From assembly GCA_963806955.1 (NCBI GenBank), contig CAWDZG010000001.1:1-64000 (forward strand): 64,000 nucleotides of DNA. The letters run 5' to 3'. This document shows, one piece after another, positions 36,414 to 45,588 of this stretch. The notes beneath the pieces are model-generated. The model had not been told where the DNA came from. It saw only the letters and a program-made list of their open reading frames with translations, and ran no database searches. The position numbers and the translations under genes are program-made. Source of the stretch: Gaiellasilicea sp963806955. GTDB taxonomy: Bacteria > Actinomycetota > Thermoleophilia > Gaiellales > Gaiellaceae. Positions within the stretch are counted from its first letter, which is position 1; each line of letters opens with the position of its first letter.

Positions 36414-36441
36414 CGAGGGGGCCGGGTATCCGGCCCCCTCG
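36414..36441 (+). terminator. Terminator after subtilase 5
   Basis: CGAGGGGGCCGG and CCGGCCCCCTCG form a perfect 12-bp stem with a GTAT loop, followed by CCGTTTCTC. The -10 of the next gene begins 10 nt later. Confidence 0.8.
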
Positions 36442-36462
36442 CCGTTTCTCTAGAGTGCCCCG

Positions 36463-38362
36463 GTGCCCAGCCGTCGCCGCCGGCAGGTCGAGCTCGAGCG
36501 CGTCCTCGGCACGCCCGCGCTCTTCGCCACCGCATACGGCAACGTCGGCTCCTCGATCTACTACGCGCTCGGCCTGACGGCGGTCTTCGCGCTCGGCCTG
36601 ACACCCGTCGTCTTCGTGATCGCGGGCGTCATCTTCGCGGCCACCGCTGCGACCTACGCCGAGGGGACCGTGCGCTACCCCGAGGCGGGCGGCTCCTCCA
36701 GCTTCGCCCGCCACGCCTTCGACGAGTTGACGTCGTTCGGGGCCGCCTGGGCGCAGATGCTCGTCTACGTCGTCACCGTCGCGACCTCCGCCTTCTTCGT
36801 GCCGCACTACCTCTCGATCTTCTGGGAGCCGCTGCGGGAGAACCCCTGGGACGTCGTCGGCGGGATCGTCGTGATCGTCGCGCTCGTGGTGCTGAACATC
36901 GTCGGGGTGCAGGAGGCGGCGCGGCTCTCGATCACGCTCGCGGTGATCGACTTCGCGACGCAGATCCTGCTCGTGCGCGCTCGGGTTCGTGCTCGTCTTC
37001 AACCCGGAGATCCTCGTCGACAACATCCACTGGGGCGTCGCGCCGACGTGGGGAAATCTCGCGATCGCGATCCCGGTGGCGATGCTCGCCTACACGGGGG
37101 TGGAGACCGTCTCCAACCTCGCCGAGGAGGTGCGCGACCCCGTCCGGAACGTGCCGAGCGCGTACAAGCTCGTCGCCTACGCGGTGTTCGCGATCTACTT
37201 CACGCTGCCGCTCGTCGCGCTCTCCGCGCTGCCGGTGCAGCTGATCGACGGCGTGCTGACGACGCGGCTCGCGCTCCCGCCCGACGAGGGCGGGTTCGCG
37301 AACGACCCGGTGCTCGGCGTCGTCCGCAACCTCGGCGTCGAGGGCGCGCTGCTCGAGGCGCTCGAGCTCTACGTCGGCATCCTCGCCGCGACGATCCTCT
37401 TCATCGCCACCAACGCAGGCGTGATCGGCGCGTCCCGGATCACGTACGCGATGGCGACCTACCGGCAGATCCCGGAGGTCTTCCGGCGCCTGCACCCGCG
37501 CTTCAAGACTCCCTGGCTCGCGATCCTGCTCTTCGCCGGGGTGGCGCCGATCGCGGTGATCCTGCCCGGTGACGTCCGGTTCGTGGGGACGCTGTACTCC
37601 TTCGGCGCCACGCTCAGCTTCACCGTCGCGCACGCCTCGCTCGTGCGCATGCGGATGCGGCCCTCCGGCGAGGAGATCATGTACCGCGCGCGGCCGAACC
37701 TGCGCTTCCGCGGAATCGACTGGCCCCTGTTCGCGCTCTTCGGCGGGATCGCGACCGGGATCTCGTTCGCCGTGATCGTCGTCCAGAACCCGACCACACG
37801 CTGGGCGGGCCTCGGCTGGATCGCCGCGGGCTTCGCGTTCTACGCCGTCTACCGGCGCCGCGTCCTCGGCGTTCCGCTGACCGAGACGGTCAAGCTGCCG
37901 CCCGCCTACGGGCCGGCGCTCGCGCTGGAATATCGCCGCCTGCTCGTGCCCGTGCTGCCGGGCCGCGCCTCGGACGAGGCGATCGACATCGCCGCCGGGC
38001 TCGCCGCCGAGCGGGGTGCCCAGATCGCCGCCGTCAGCGTGCTCGAGATCCCGCTCGACCAGCCGCTCTCGGCCGAGCTCCCGCTCGAGGAGGAGATCGC
38101 GAACCGGGAGCTGGACGAGGCGCGTGAGGTCGGCGACGCGTACGGCGTCTCGGTCGTGCTGCGGCTCGTGCGCGCCCGGAGCGCGGGTGCCGCGATCGTC
38201 GAGGAAGCCGAGCGCCGCGGCAGCGAGATCATCGTGATCGGCGCGCCGCGCAAGGATCTCTCGCGCGGCAAGCGCGCCGTCTTCGGCCGCACCGTCGACT
38301 ACGTGCTCAAGAACGCGCCGTGTCGCGTGCTCGTGACGGCGACGGCGGAGCAGCCGGCGTGA
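36463..38362 (+). CDS. APC-superfamily permease fused to a universal-stress domain, copy 1 (extra base at 36973)
   Basis: The corrected protein has 632 residues. About twelve membrane helices span residues 20-470 with APC motifs (FATAYGNVGSSIYYALG, YAEGTVRYPEAGGSSSFARHAF, IPVAMLAYTGVETVSNLAEE). Residues about 485-625 are a UspA domain ending IIVIGAPRK and GRTVDYVLKNAPCRVLV, an ATP-binding-type loop. Such proteins import amino acids or, in KimA-like cases, K+; Trk genes nearby favour K+ but this is inference. A Val codon reads GTGC at 36973-36976. The GTG start follows TAGAGT by 6 nt. It overlaps the next gene (GTGA). Confidence 0.85.
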
Positions 38363-38535
38363 AGGCCTACCGTGCCGCCGTCGCCGTGCTGGCGCTCGCG
38401 TTCGTCGGCATCGGGGTCGCGATGCTGGCCGTGACGGCCGCGCACGGCGGCGGCGTGATCGGCTTCCTGCTCGGCGGGCTCTTCGTCGCGCTCGGCGTCG
38501 GCCGCCTCACACTCCTCCTGCGGGGCGGCCACTGA
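38359..38535 (+). CDS. Small two-helix membrane protein
   Basis: This 58-residue protein is almost entirely two hydrophobic helices (AAVAVLALAFVGIGVAMLAV and GVIGFLLGGLFVALGVGRL) with a short basic C-terminus. No family is recognised. Its GTG overlaps the stop of the upstream permease and its TGA overlaps the ATG of the downstream permease (TGATG), so translation is probably coupled. It may be an accessory subunit of one of these transporters. Confidence 0.6.
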   Translation: MKAYRAAVAVLALAFVGIGVAMLAVTAAHGGGVIGFLLGGLFVALGVGRLTLLLRGGH

Positions 38536-40385
38536 TGGCCCGGAAGGTGCGCGGCTTCCAGCGCGTCCTCGATGCGCCGGCGCTCTTCTCGATCGCCTAC
38601 GGCGAGATCGCCTCCTCGCTCTACTTCGCGCTCGGGATCGTCGCGGCCTACGCGCTCGGCTTCACACCGCTCGTGCTCCTCGGCGCCGGGATCTTCTTCC
38701 TGATCGTCTCGCTCTCGTACGCGGAGGGAACGGCGGCGATCCCGGAGACCGGCGGCGCCGCGACCTTCGTCCGGCGCGCGTACAACGACGTCGCCGGCTT
38801 CCTCACCGGCTGGGTGCTGTTCCTCGACTACCTGATCGTGATCGCGCTCTCGACGATCTTCCTGCCGCACTATCTCGGCGTCGCGCTCGGGGTGGAGGAG
38901 TTGAGGGAGTCTCCATGGGACGTCCTGATCGCGGTGGCGGTGATCGCCGGGATCGCAGCTGCCCGCCTGCTGCGCCGGTCGCGGCTGCACGGCGCCGGGC
39001 TGGCGGTCGCCGGCCTCGACCTCGCGACCCAGCTGCTGCTCGTGATCCTGGGCCTGTCGCTGCTCGTCTCGCCCGACGCGCTCACGCAGGGGACGTCGCT
39101 CGGCACCGCACCGACCTGGGACGAGCTGGCGTTCGCGCTGCCGCTCGCGATGCTGGCCTACACCGGGCTCGAGACGGTCGCGAACCTCGCAGAGGAGACG
39201 CGCGAGCCGGGACGCACGCTGCCGCGCAGCCTCTTCTCGGCGCTCGGCCTCGTCGTGGTCCTGACCGTGCTCGTCGCCGCGGTCGGCCTCTCGGCGTTCC
39301 CGGTCGAGAACGGGCAGACCGCCCTCGGCGACGAATGGCTGAAGGCGCCGCTGGCGGGGATCGTCGAGGCGCTGCAGGAGTCGCTGCCGGGCTGGCTCGG
39401 AGAGGCGCTGCTCGTCTACGTCGGCCTGACCGGAGCGCTCGTCCTGCTCGCCGCCGCGACGACCTCGATCTCCGGCTTCACGCGCCTCGCGCACTCGCTC
39501 GGCGGCCACGGCCAGCTGCCGCGGACGTTCGGCCGGCTGAACCGGCGCACGCTCGTCTCGCCCGCCGCGATCGTCGCGGCCGCCGTGATCTCGAGCGGGC
39601 TCGTGATCGGCGTGGGGCTCGCGGGAGACGACGTCGTCTTCCTCGCCAGCCTCTACTCCTTCGGGATCCTGCTTGCCTTCGCCGCCGCGCAGCTCGCGGT
39701 CCTGCGGCTGCGGATCACCGAGCCGGACCTGCCGCGACCCTTCCGAGCGCCGATGCTGGCGCCGCTCCTCGGCGCGCCGCTCGCGATCGCGATCTGGGTC
39801 GTCTCGATGGTCACCCATCCCGGCGCCCGGTATGCCGGGCCGATCTGGGTCGCCGCCGGTGTCGTCGTCTACGTGACGGTGCGGCGCCGCGACCGGCGCG
39901 GGCTCCTGACCACGACACCCGCGGCCGAGCTGCCGGCCGGCGCCGACTTCAAGCGCGTGCTCGTGCCGATGAAGCTCGGCGCGATCGGGGAGGAGATGGT
40001 CGCGACCGCGGTCGCGCTCGCGAAGGAGCGCGACGCACAGGTCGATGCGCTCTTCGTCATCCTCGTGCCGCTCGACGAGCCGCTCGACGCGCCGCTGCAC
40101 GAGCAGGAAGAGGAGGCCGCGGCGTCGCTCGCCGAGGCGGTCCTGCTCGGCGACGAGCACGGCGTCCACGTCGAGCCGGTCACGGTGCGTGCGCGGGCGA
40201 TCGGGCGCGCCATCCTCGAGCAGGCGGTGGAGCTCGGCTCGGACGTGATCGTGCTGGGATCGTCGCCGCGCTGGCGGCGGCAGTCGGCGTTCTTCTCGCC
40301 GACCGTCGACTACGTGCTCCGCCACGCTCCCTGCGAGGTGCTGGTGGTCGCGTTCCCGCAGGGTGTGCTCGAGGACGTACTCTGA
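38535..40385 (+). CDS. APC-superfamily permease fused to a universal-stress domain, copy 2
   Basis: This 616-residue protein is a paralog of the 36463 product, here without any frame break. APC helices cover residues 10-450 (FSIAYGEIASSLYFALGIVA, YAEGTAAIPETGGAATFVRR, LPLAMLAYTGLETVANLAEE), and a C-terminal UspA domain starts near residue 470 (FKRVLVPMKLGAIGEEMVATA) and ends SPTVDYVLRHAPCEVLVVAF. The phosphate-binding loop reads LGSSPRWRR, less canonical than in copy 1. The substrate is unknown. It leads into two TrkA-type genes. Confidence 0.87.
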   Translation: MARKVRGFQRVLDAPALFSIAYGEIASSLYFALGIVAAYALGFTPLVLLGAGIFFLIVSLSYAEGTAAIPETGGAATFVRRAYNDVAGFLTGWVLFLDYLIVIALSTIFLPHYLGVALGVEELRESPWDVLIAVAVIAGIAAARLLRRSRLHGAGLAVAGLDLATQLLLVILGLSLLVSPDALTQGTSLGTAPTWDELAFALPLAMLAYTGLETVANLAEETREPGRTLPRSLFSALGLVVVLTVLVAAVGLSAFPVENGQTALGDEWLKAPLAGIVEALQESLPGWLGEALLVYVGLTGALVLLAAATTSISGFTRLAHSLGGHGQLPRTFGRLNRRTLVSPAAIVAAAVISSGLVIGVGLAGDDVVFLASLYSFGILLAFAAAQLAVLRLRITEPDLPRPFRAPMLAPLLGAPLAIAIWVVSMVTHPGARYAGPIWVAAGVVVYVTVRRRDRRGLLTTTPAAELPAGADFKRVLVPMKLGAIGEEMVATAVALAKERDAQVDALFVILVPLDEPLDAPLHEQEEEAAASLAEAVLLGDEHGVHVEPVTVRARAIGRAILEQAVELGSDVIVLGSSPRWRRQSAFFSPTVDYVLRHAPCEVLVVAFPQGVLEDVL

Positions 40386-40389
40386 GCGC

Positions 40390-40806
40390 ATGAAAGTGGT
40401 CGTGATCGGATGCGGCAGGGTCGGCTCGGCCGTCGCGCGTGACCTCGCCGCCGAGGGCTGGGACGTCACCGCCGTCGACGAGCAGGAGGAGGCGCTGGCG
40501 CGGCTGGGCGCACGCTGGTCGGGCGGCTTCATCGTCGGGCACGGGATGGACGCGGACGTGCTGCGCAAGGCCGGGGTCCCGGAGGCCGACGCGGTCGTCG
40601 TCTCGACGAACGGCGACAACACGAACCTCGTGATCGCCCAGGTCGTGCAGAAGCGCTGGGACATCGCGTCGGTCGTCGTCCGCGTCCTCGATCCCGCGCG
40701 CGCCGAGTTCTACGCGGCGCGCGGTCTCCGCACGATCTGCCCGACGCAGACGGCGATCTCCGCGCTCACGGAAACCGTCCGGCGCGACGCCGCGGTGCGA
40801 GCCTGA
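40390..40806 (+). CDS. TrkA-N (RCK) NAD-binding regulator, N-domain only
   Basis: This 138-residue Rossmann protein has VVVIGCGRVGSAVARDLA near residue 3 and NTNLVIAQVVQKRW, the RCK/TrkA-N fold that gates K+ channels and transporters through bound nucleotide. It lacks the TrkA-C domain. The stop overlaps the ATG of the next TrkA gene (TGATG), so the two may assemble together and regulate the adjacent permeases or TrkH. Confidence 0.85.
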   Translation: MKVVVIGCGRVGSAVARDLAAEGWDVTAVDEQEEALARLGARWSGGFIVGHGMDADVLRKAGVPEADAVVVSTNGDNTNLVIAQVVQKRWDIASVVVRVLDPARAEFYAARGLRTICPTQTAISALTETVRRDAAVRA

Positions 40807-41465
40807 TGTACGCGATCGTCGCGGGCGGCGGCAAGGTGGGCTCGAACGTCGCGCGCTCGCTGCTCGCGATGGGGCACGAGGTGACGCTGATCGAGCAGCG
40901 CCCGTACCGCTTCGACCAGTTGCAGGACGAGTTCGAGCACCAGGTGCTGCTCGGCGACGCCACGGAGCTGCACGTGCTCGAGCGGGCCGGGATCGCGCGG
41001 CCGCCGGAGATCCTGCTCGCCGTGACCGGCGACGACGAGGACAACCTGATCATCTGCCAGATGGCGACCGAGGGGTACCGCGTCCCGAAGGTGATCGCCC
41101 GCGTCAACGATCCGCGCAACCAGGAGCACTTCGACCTGCTCGGGATCGGCCAGACGGTCTGCGCGACCTCGAACGTGCTCGGCCTCGTCGAGCACGAGGT
41201 GCCCGAGCACGGGATCGTGCACCTGCTCGAGCTGCGCAAGGAGAACCTCGAGATCGTCGAGCTGCAGATCGACCGCGACTCGCCCGGTCGCCGGCAAGCG
41301 GATCGGTGGCCTCCGGCTGCCGGACGGCTCGCGCCTGATCTCCGTGATGCGCAACGGCCGCTCCGAGCTTGCCGAGGACTCGACGGTGATCCGCCCGGGC
41401 GACCAGGTGCTCGCAGTGCTCGAGCCCGGCAAGGAGGACGAGCTCCGCCGCGCTCCGAGCGCTAG
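40806..41465 (+). CDS. TrkA-type K+ transport regulator, N- and C-domains (extra bases)
   Basis: The N-terminal RCK domain (IVAGGGKVGSNVARSLLAMG, DDEDNLIICQMA) spans residues 1-130. A TrkA-C domain follows after the break at 41283-41286, where Pro reads CCCG; the restored part is SPVAGKRIGGLRLPDGSRLI and STVIRPGDQVLAVLEPGKED. To end at the TAG shared with TrkH (CTAG, 41462-41465), two more four-base codons near the end (GCTC, CGAG) are needed; this makes the length a multiple of three but is tentative. It regulates K+ uptake by binding NAD(H) or ATP. Confidence 0.75.
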   Translation: MYAIVAGGGKVGSNVARSLLAMGHEVTLIEQRPYRFDQLQDEFEHQVLLGDATELHVLERAGIARPPEILLAVTGDDEDNLIICQMATEGYRVPKVIARVNDPRNQEHFDLLGIGQTVCATSNVLGLVEHEVPEHGIVHLLELRKENLEIVELQIDRDSPGRRQADRWPPAAGRLAPDLRDAQRPLRACRGLDGDPPGRPGARSARARQGGRAPPRSER

Positions 41466-43052
41466 CCGCGTCGCGCGGTGCAGCCGGGGACAGTCCGTGA
41501 CGGCCGCGGGTGGGCCGACAGGCCGGGGCAGGCGCTGCCGGGCGTTGCGCCAGTAGTGGCGTGAGAGGAGCACGACGATCGGGATGATCTCGAGCCTGCC
41601 GAGCCACATCAGCCCGATCATCACCGCCGTCGAGAGGTCGCTGAAGGGCTCGAACGATCCGAGCGGGCCGCCGATCCCGAACGCCGGGCCGACGTTCGAG
41701 ATCATGCTCGCCGACACCGAGACGGCCTCGATCGTGGACAGCTCGAGGCCGGTGCGGGCTGCGTCGATCGCGAGCACGAGCGCGCCGAGGATGAAGATCC
41801 CGATGTAGAGGAGCACGAACGCCGCCACCGCGCGGAGCGTCCGTTCCTCGACGACCGTCCGGTTCAGCCGCACGGGGAGCACGGCCTCGGGGTGCAGCGT
41901 CTGGTCGATCTCACGGCGCAGGACCTTGCCGAGCAGGACGTGCCGCACGACCTTGACCGATCCCGTCGTCGAGCCGGCGGAGCCGCCGACGAACATCAGG
42001 CCGACGATCGTCATCAGCGCGAGCGGCGGCCAGGCGTCGTAGTTCGCGACCGAGAAGCCCGTCGTCGTCATCGTCGAGATCGCCGTGAACGTCGCGGCGC
42101 GGATCGCGTCGAAGCCGGAGAGGACGTCCTCCGTCCAGACCTCGGTGATCAGCACGGCCGCACCGACCGCGAGCAGGACGAGGTAGAGGCGGAGCTCCTC
42201 GTCGCGCGCGACCACGCGCGGCTGGCGGCGGACGAACGCGCGGTACATGAGGGCGAAGTTGACGCCGCCGAGCACCATGAACAGCATCACCACCCATTGC
42301 GTCGCCGGCGCAAACGCCGCGAGCGAGTCGGCCTTCGTCGAGAAACCGGCGGTGGGGATCGTCGTCAGCGCGTGTGCCCACGCGTGAAACGGCGTCATCT
42401 CGTCGTCGACGCCGGTGAGCCCGAGCACGAGCAGGATGCCGAAGAGCGTGGCCGTGAGAGCGACGTAGAGGATCCAGACGCGCCGGGCGGTGTCTCGGAT
42501 CCGCGTGCTCAGCGAGTCGATCTCGGGACCAGGCATCTCGTGCTCCAGCAGCTGCCGGCCGCCGACCCGGAGTCGCGGCAGCACCGCGAGCGCGAGCACG
42601 ATGATCCCGATCCCGCCGAGCCACTGGGTCAGCTGTCGCCAGATCAGGAGGCCGTTCGGCAGGTCCTCGACGCGGGTGAGGATGCTGCCGCCGGTCGTCG
42701 TGAAGCCGGACATGCCTTCGAAGTACGCGTCGAGCGGCCGGTCGAACTGCGGGTCGCCCGAGAAGACGTACGGGAGCGCCGCGAGCGCCGCCGCGGCGAG
42801 CCATGTCAGCGAGACGACGAGGAATCCCTCGCGTGTCCCGAGGCGGTGATCGCCGCGCGTCGCGAGCGCGACTCCCCCGGCGACCGCGGCGGTGATGCCG
42901 CCGGCTGCCAGGAAGGGCCAGACGGACTCGCCGGAGACGAGGGCCACGACCGCCGGCACGAGCGTGGCCGCGCTGAGCGCCGCGATCAGGAGGCCGACGA
43001 TGTGGAGCGCGCCGAGCACGTCGACGGCGAGGAACGGCGCGCGTTGCCTCAC
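41462..43052 (-). CDS. trkH: TrkH-type potassium uptake channel subunit
   Basis: This protein has about 529 residues and four pseudo-repeats of helix-pore-helix. Selectivity-filter segments include GMSGFTTTGGSIL near residue 115, TTIPTAGFSTKADS near 230, STMTTTGFSVANYDAWPP near 335 and SASMISNVGPAFGIGGPLGS near 455. It forms the K+-conducting subunit with TrkA on the cytoplasmic face. The GTG overlaps the stop of the full-length TrkA upstream (GTGA). The open frame runs on antisense past the natural end; one extra base in the last 40 codons would bring it to a TAG in the shared CTAG. A degenerate GGGGACAGTCC element lies in this 3' end. Confidence 0.88.
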
Positions 43053-44374
43053 AGAGCTTTCTCGACGTCGGGCACCCGCTGCGACTCGGTGAAGACGATC
43101 ACGCGGTCACCGGGCCGGAGCACCTCGTCGCTGCGCGGGAAGACCGCCTTGCCGTCGCGCACGATCGCGCCGATCAGCGCGCCACGGATCGGCATGTCCT
43201 TGAACGCCAGGCCGACGTACTCGCTGTCCCGCTGGGTCGTGATGTCGAGCACCTCGAAGCGGTCACCCTCGAGCATCACCACCTGCTGCGTGCGCGGGTC
43301 GTGGGCGAAGCGGACGATCTCCTCGGCGGTGATCTGGCGCGGGTTGACCGTGACGTCGATCCCCGTCTGCTCGAAGACCTGCTGCGAAGGAGCGTCGTGC
43401 ACGATCGCGATCGTGAACGGGGCGCCGTGCACCTTCGCGAGCGCGGCGGCGAAGTGGTTCTTCATGTCGTCGCGCATCGCGAAGATGGCGACCTGCGCGT
43501 CGGTGATCCGCTCGCGCTCGAGGAAATCGGGGTCGAACCCGGTCGCGTTGTACACGCGCGCCGCCGGCAGCTCCGCAGCGACGTAGCGCGCCCGCTCGCG
43601 ATCGGCCTCGATCATCCGCACCCCGATCCCCTGCTCGAGCAGGAGCCTGGCGGTCGCGATCCCGGCGCGACCCGCGCCGAAGATGACGACGTCGCGGACG
43701 GTGCTGGTCCCCGGGGCGATCAGCGAGCCCCAGGCCTGCGCGGCATGCGGGGAGCCGATCACGACGATCCGGTCGCCGGCGCGGATCTCCTCGTTGCCGC
43801 GGGGAACGACGACGGCATCGTCGCGGATGATCGCCGCGACGCGCGAGTCCGGCGGGATCCGTGCCTCGCGCAGCGGCGTGCCGAGGAGCTCCGCATCGGC
43901 CTTGTCGGTGACGTCGAACTCAACGAGCTGCACCTGCCCCTCGGCGAAGACGTCCGTCTGCCGGGCGGACGGCACGCCGATCGCCCGCGAGATCGCGTGC
44001 GCGGTCTCCACCTCGGACGAGACGATGAAGTCGACGTCGAGCTGTCCCTCGTGCCACACCTCGAGGTACTCCGGGTTCGTCGTCCGCACGACGGTCGTCG
44101 TCCGCGGCGCGCACGCCTTCGTGATCATCGCCGCCACGATGTTCGACTCGTCGCGGGACGTGCAGGCGATCAGCAGGTCTGCCGAGGCGATGCCGGCGGC
44201 GGAGAGGACCCGCCGGCTGGCGCCGTTCCCCTCGACGGTGGCGACGTCGTAGCGCTGCGAGATCGCCGCGAGCCGCTCCTCGTCCAGGTCGAAGACGGTC
44301 AGCTCGTGCTCGTCGTGGAGCGCGTCGACGATCACCGCACCCACTTGCCCGGCACCGATCACGAAGATCTTCAC
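43049..44374 (-). CDS. trkA: TrkA, full-length K+ uptake regulator
   Basis: This 441-residue protein contains two RCK_N/RCK_C pairs. The first Rossmann motif is IFVIGAGQVGAVIVDAL near residue 3, the second is VVIFGAGRAGIATARLLLEQG near residue 228. Both TrkA-C domains are present (about 140-215 and 365-441). It binds NAD(H)/ATP and gates TrkH, the next gene in the same operon. The GTG start follows TAACCT by 6 nt on this strand, another leaderless-type promoter. Confidence 0.95.
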   Translation of the reverse strand: MKIFVIGAGQVGAVIVDALHDEHELTVFDLDEERLAAISQRYDVATVEGNGASRRVLSAAGIASADLLIACTSRDESNIVAAMITKACAPRTTTVVRTTNPEYLEVWHEGQLDVDFIVSSEVETAHAISRAIGVPSARQTDVFAEGQVQLVEFDVTDKADAELLGTPLREARIPPDSRVAAIIRDDAVVVPRGNEEIRAGDRIVVIGSPHAAQAWGSLIAPGTSTVRDVVIFGAGRAGIATARLLLEQGIGVRMIEADRERARYVAAELPAARVYNATGFDPDFLERERITDAQVAIFAMRDDMKNHFAAALAKVHGAPFTIAIVHDAPSQQVFEQTGIDVTVNPRQITAEEIVRFAHDPRTQQVVMLEGDRFEVLDITTQRDSEYVGLAFKDMPIRGALIGAIVRDGKAVFPRSDEVLRPGDRVIVFTESQRVPDVEKAL

Positions 44375-44426
44375 GTGCGGAGGTTACTGGTCTCCCTCGA
44401 CGGCACCTTGGCTACTCTGACCTGCG

Positions 44427-45512
44427 ATGCGCCCGCTGCTGCCCCTCCTGCTGATCGCCGCTCTGGGCGCGGCCTGCGGAGCCTCCGCGGCGCCGCAGCA
44501 GGCGCAGGAGCAGCAGGCAGCGCAGTTCAAGCCGCGTCTCGTTGCCGGGGGCTTCTCGCAGCCGGTCTTCGTCACCGGAGCCAAGGGCGAGGCAGGCCGG
44601 CTCTACGTCGTCGAGCAGGGCGGGACGATCCGGGTGCTGAACAAGGGCAAGCGCCGCGCGACGCCGTTCCTCGATATCCGCCGGCTCGTGACCTCCGGCG
44701 GCGAGCAGGGGCTGCTCGGGCTCGCGTTCCACCCGTCGTATCCGAAGGTGCGGAAGATCTACGTCCAGTACACGGCGCGCAACGGTGCGACGATCGTGGC
44801 CGAGTACCGCACGAACGCGACCAGGGCTCTGACGGCGACCTCCCGCATCCTCTTCTCCAGCCGCGACCCGTACGGGAACCACAACGGCGGCATGCTCGCC
44901 TTCGGTCCGAACGGACGCCTGTACTTCACGATGGGCGACGGCGGCGCCGGCGGCGATCCCGAGAACCGCTCCCAGAACATGAGCTCCCTCTTCGGCAAGC
45001 TGCTCTCGCTCAACGTCGCCACGAAGGGCCTCCGGATCGAGGCGCTCGGGCTCCGCAATGCGTGGCGCTTCTCGTTCGACCGCGCGAACGGCGACCTGTA
45101 CATCGGCGACGTCGGCCAGAACGCGATCGAGGAGATCAACTACACCCCGGCCAAGAGCCCGGGCCTCGAGAACTACGGCTGGGACGTCTACGAGGGCCGC
45201 TCGAAGTTCGAGAACAAGCCGCTCGGCAGGGGCAAGCTGGTGCAGCCGGTCGCGCAGTACACCCACGCGAACGGCTGCTCCGTCTCCGGCGGCTACGTCT
45301 ATCGCGGCTCGAACAAGGCCCTGGCCGGGCGCTACATCTACGGCGACTACTGCAGCGGCACCGTCTGGAGCTTCAAGGTCTCGCGCGGGAAGGCGACCGG
45401 CCTCCGTCGCGAGAGCTTCAAGATCGCGAGCGTGACCTCGTTCGGCGAGGACCTCACCGGCGAGCTGTACGCGGTCTCGCACGGCGGCAAGATCTACCGC
45501 CTGACTCCCTGA
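44427..45512 (+). CDS. PQQ-dependent sugar dehydrogenase-like lipoprotein, copy 1
   Basis: This 361-residue beta-propeller belongs to the glucose/sorbosone dehydrogenase family. It has a lipoprotein signal (LLLIAALGAAC), GFSQPVFVTGAKGEAGRLYV, EQGLLGLAFHPSYPK near residue 92, NHNGGMLAFGPNGRLYFTMGDGG near 150, and ENYGWDVYEG. Relatives oxidise sugars with PQQ at the cell surface, though many bacterial members have no known substrate. The ATG lies 8 nt after TACTCT. A close tandem paralog follows. Confidence 0.88.
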   Translation: MRPLLPLLLIAALGAACGASAAPQQAQEQQAAQFKPRLVAGGFSQPVFVTGAKGEAGRLYVVEQGGTIRVLNKGKRRATPFLDIRRLVTSGGEQGLLGLAFHPSYPKVRKIYVQYTARNGATIVAEYRTNATRALTATSRILFSSRDPYGNHNGGMLAFGPNGRLYFTMGDGGAGGDPENRSQNMSSLFGKLLSLNVATKGLRIEALGLRNAWRFSFDRANGDLYIGDVGQNAIEEINYTPAKSPGLENYGWDVYEGRSKFENKPLGRGKLVQPVAQYTHANGCSVSGGYVYRGSNKALAGRYIYGDYCSGTVWSFKVSRGKATGLRRESFKIASVTSFGEDLTGELYAVSHGGKIYRLTP

Positions 45513-45588
45513 GTCGAGTCGAGCCCGACGTCGAGACTCACCTGCGGAGGGCTTCCCCCGGCCCGATCCTCCGGTTATCGTGCGTCAG

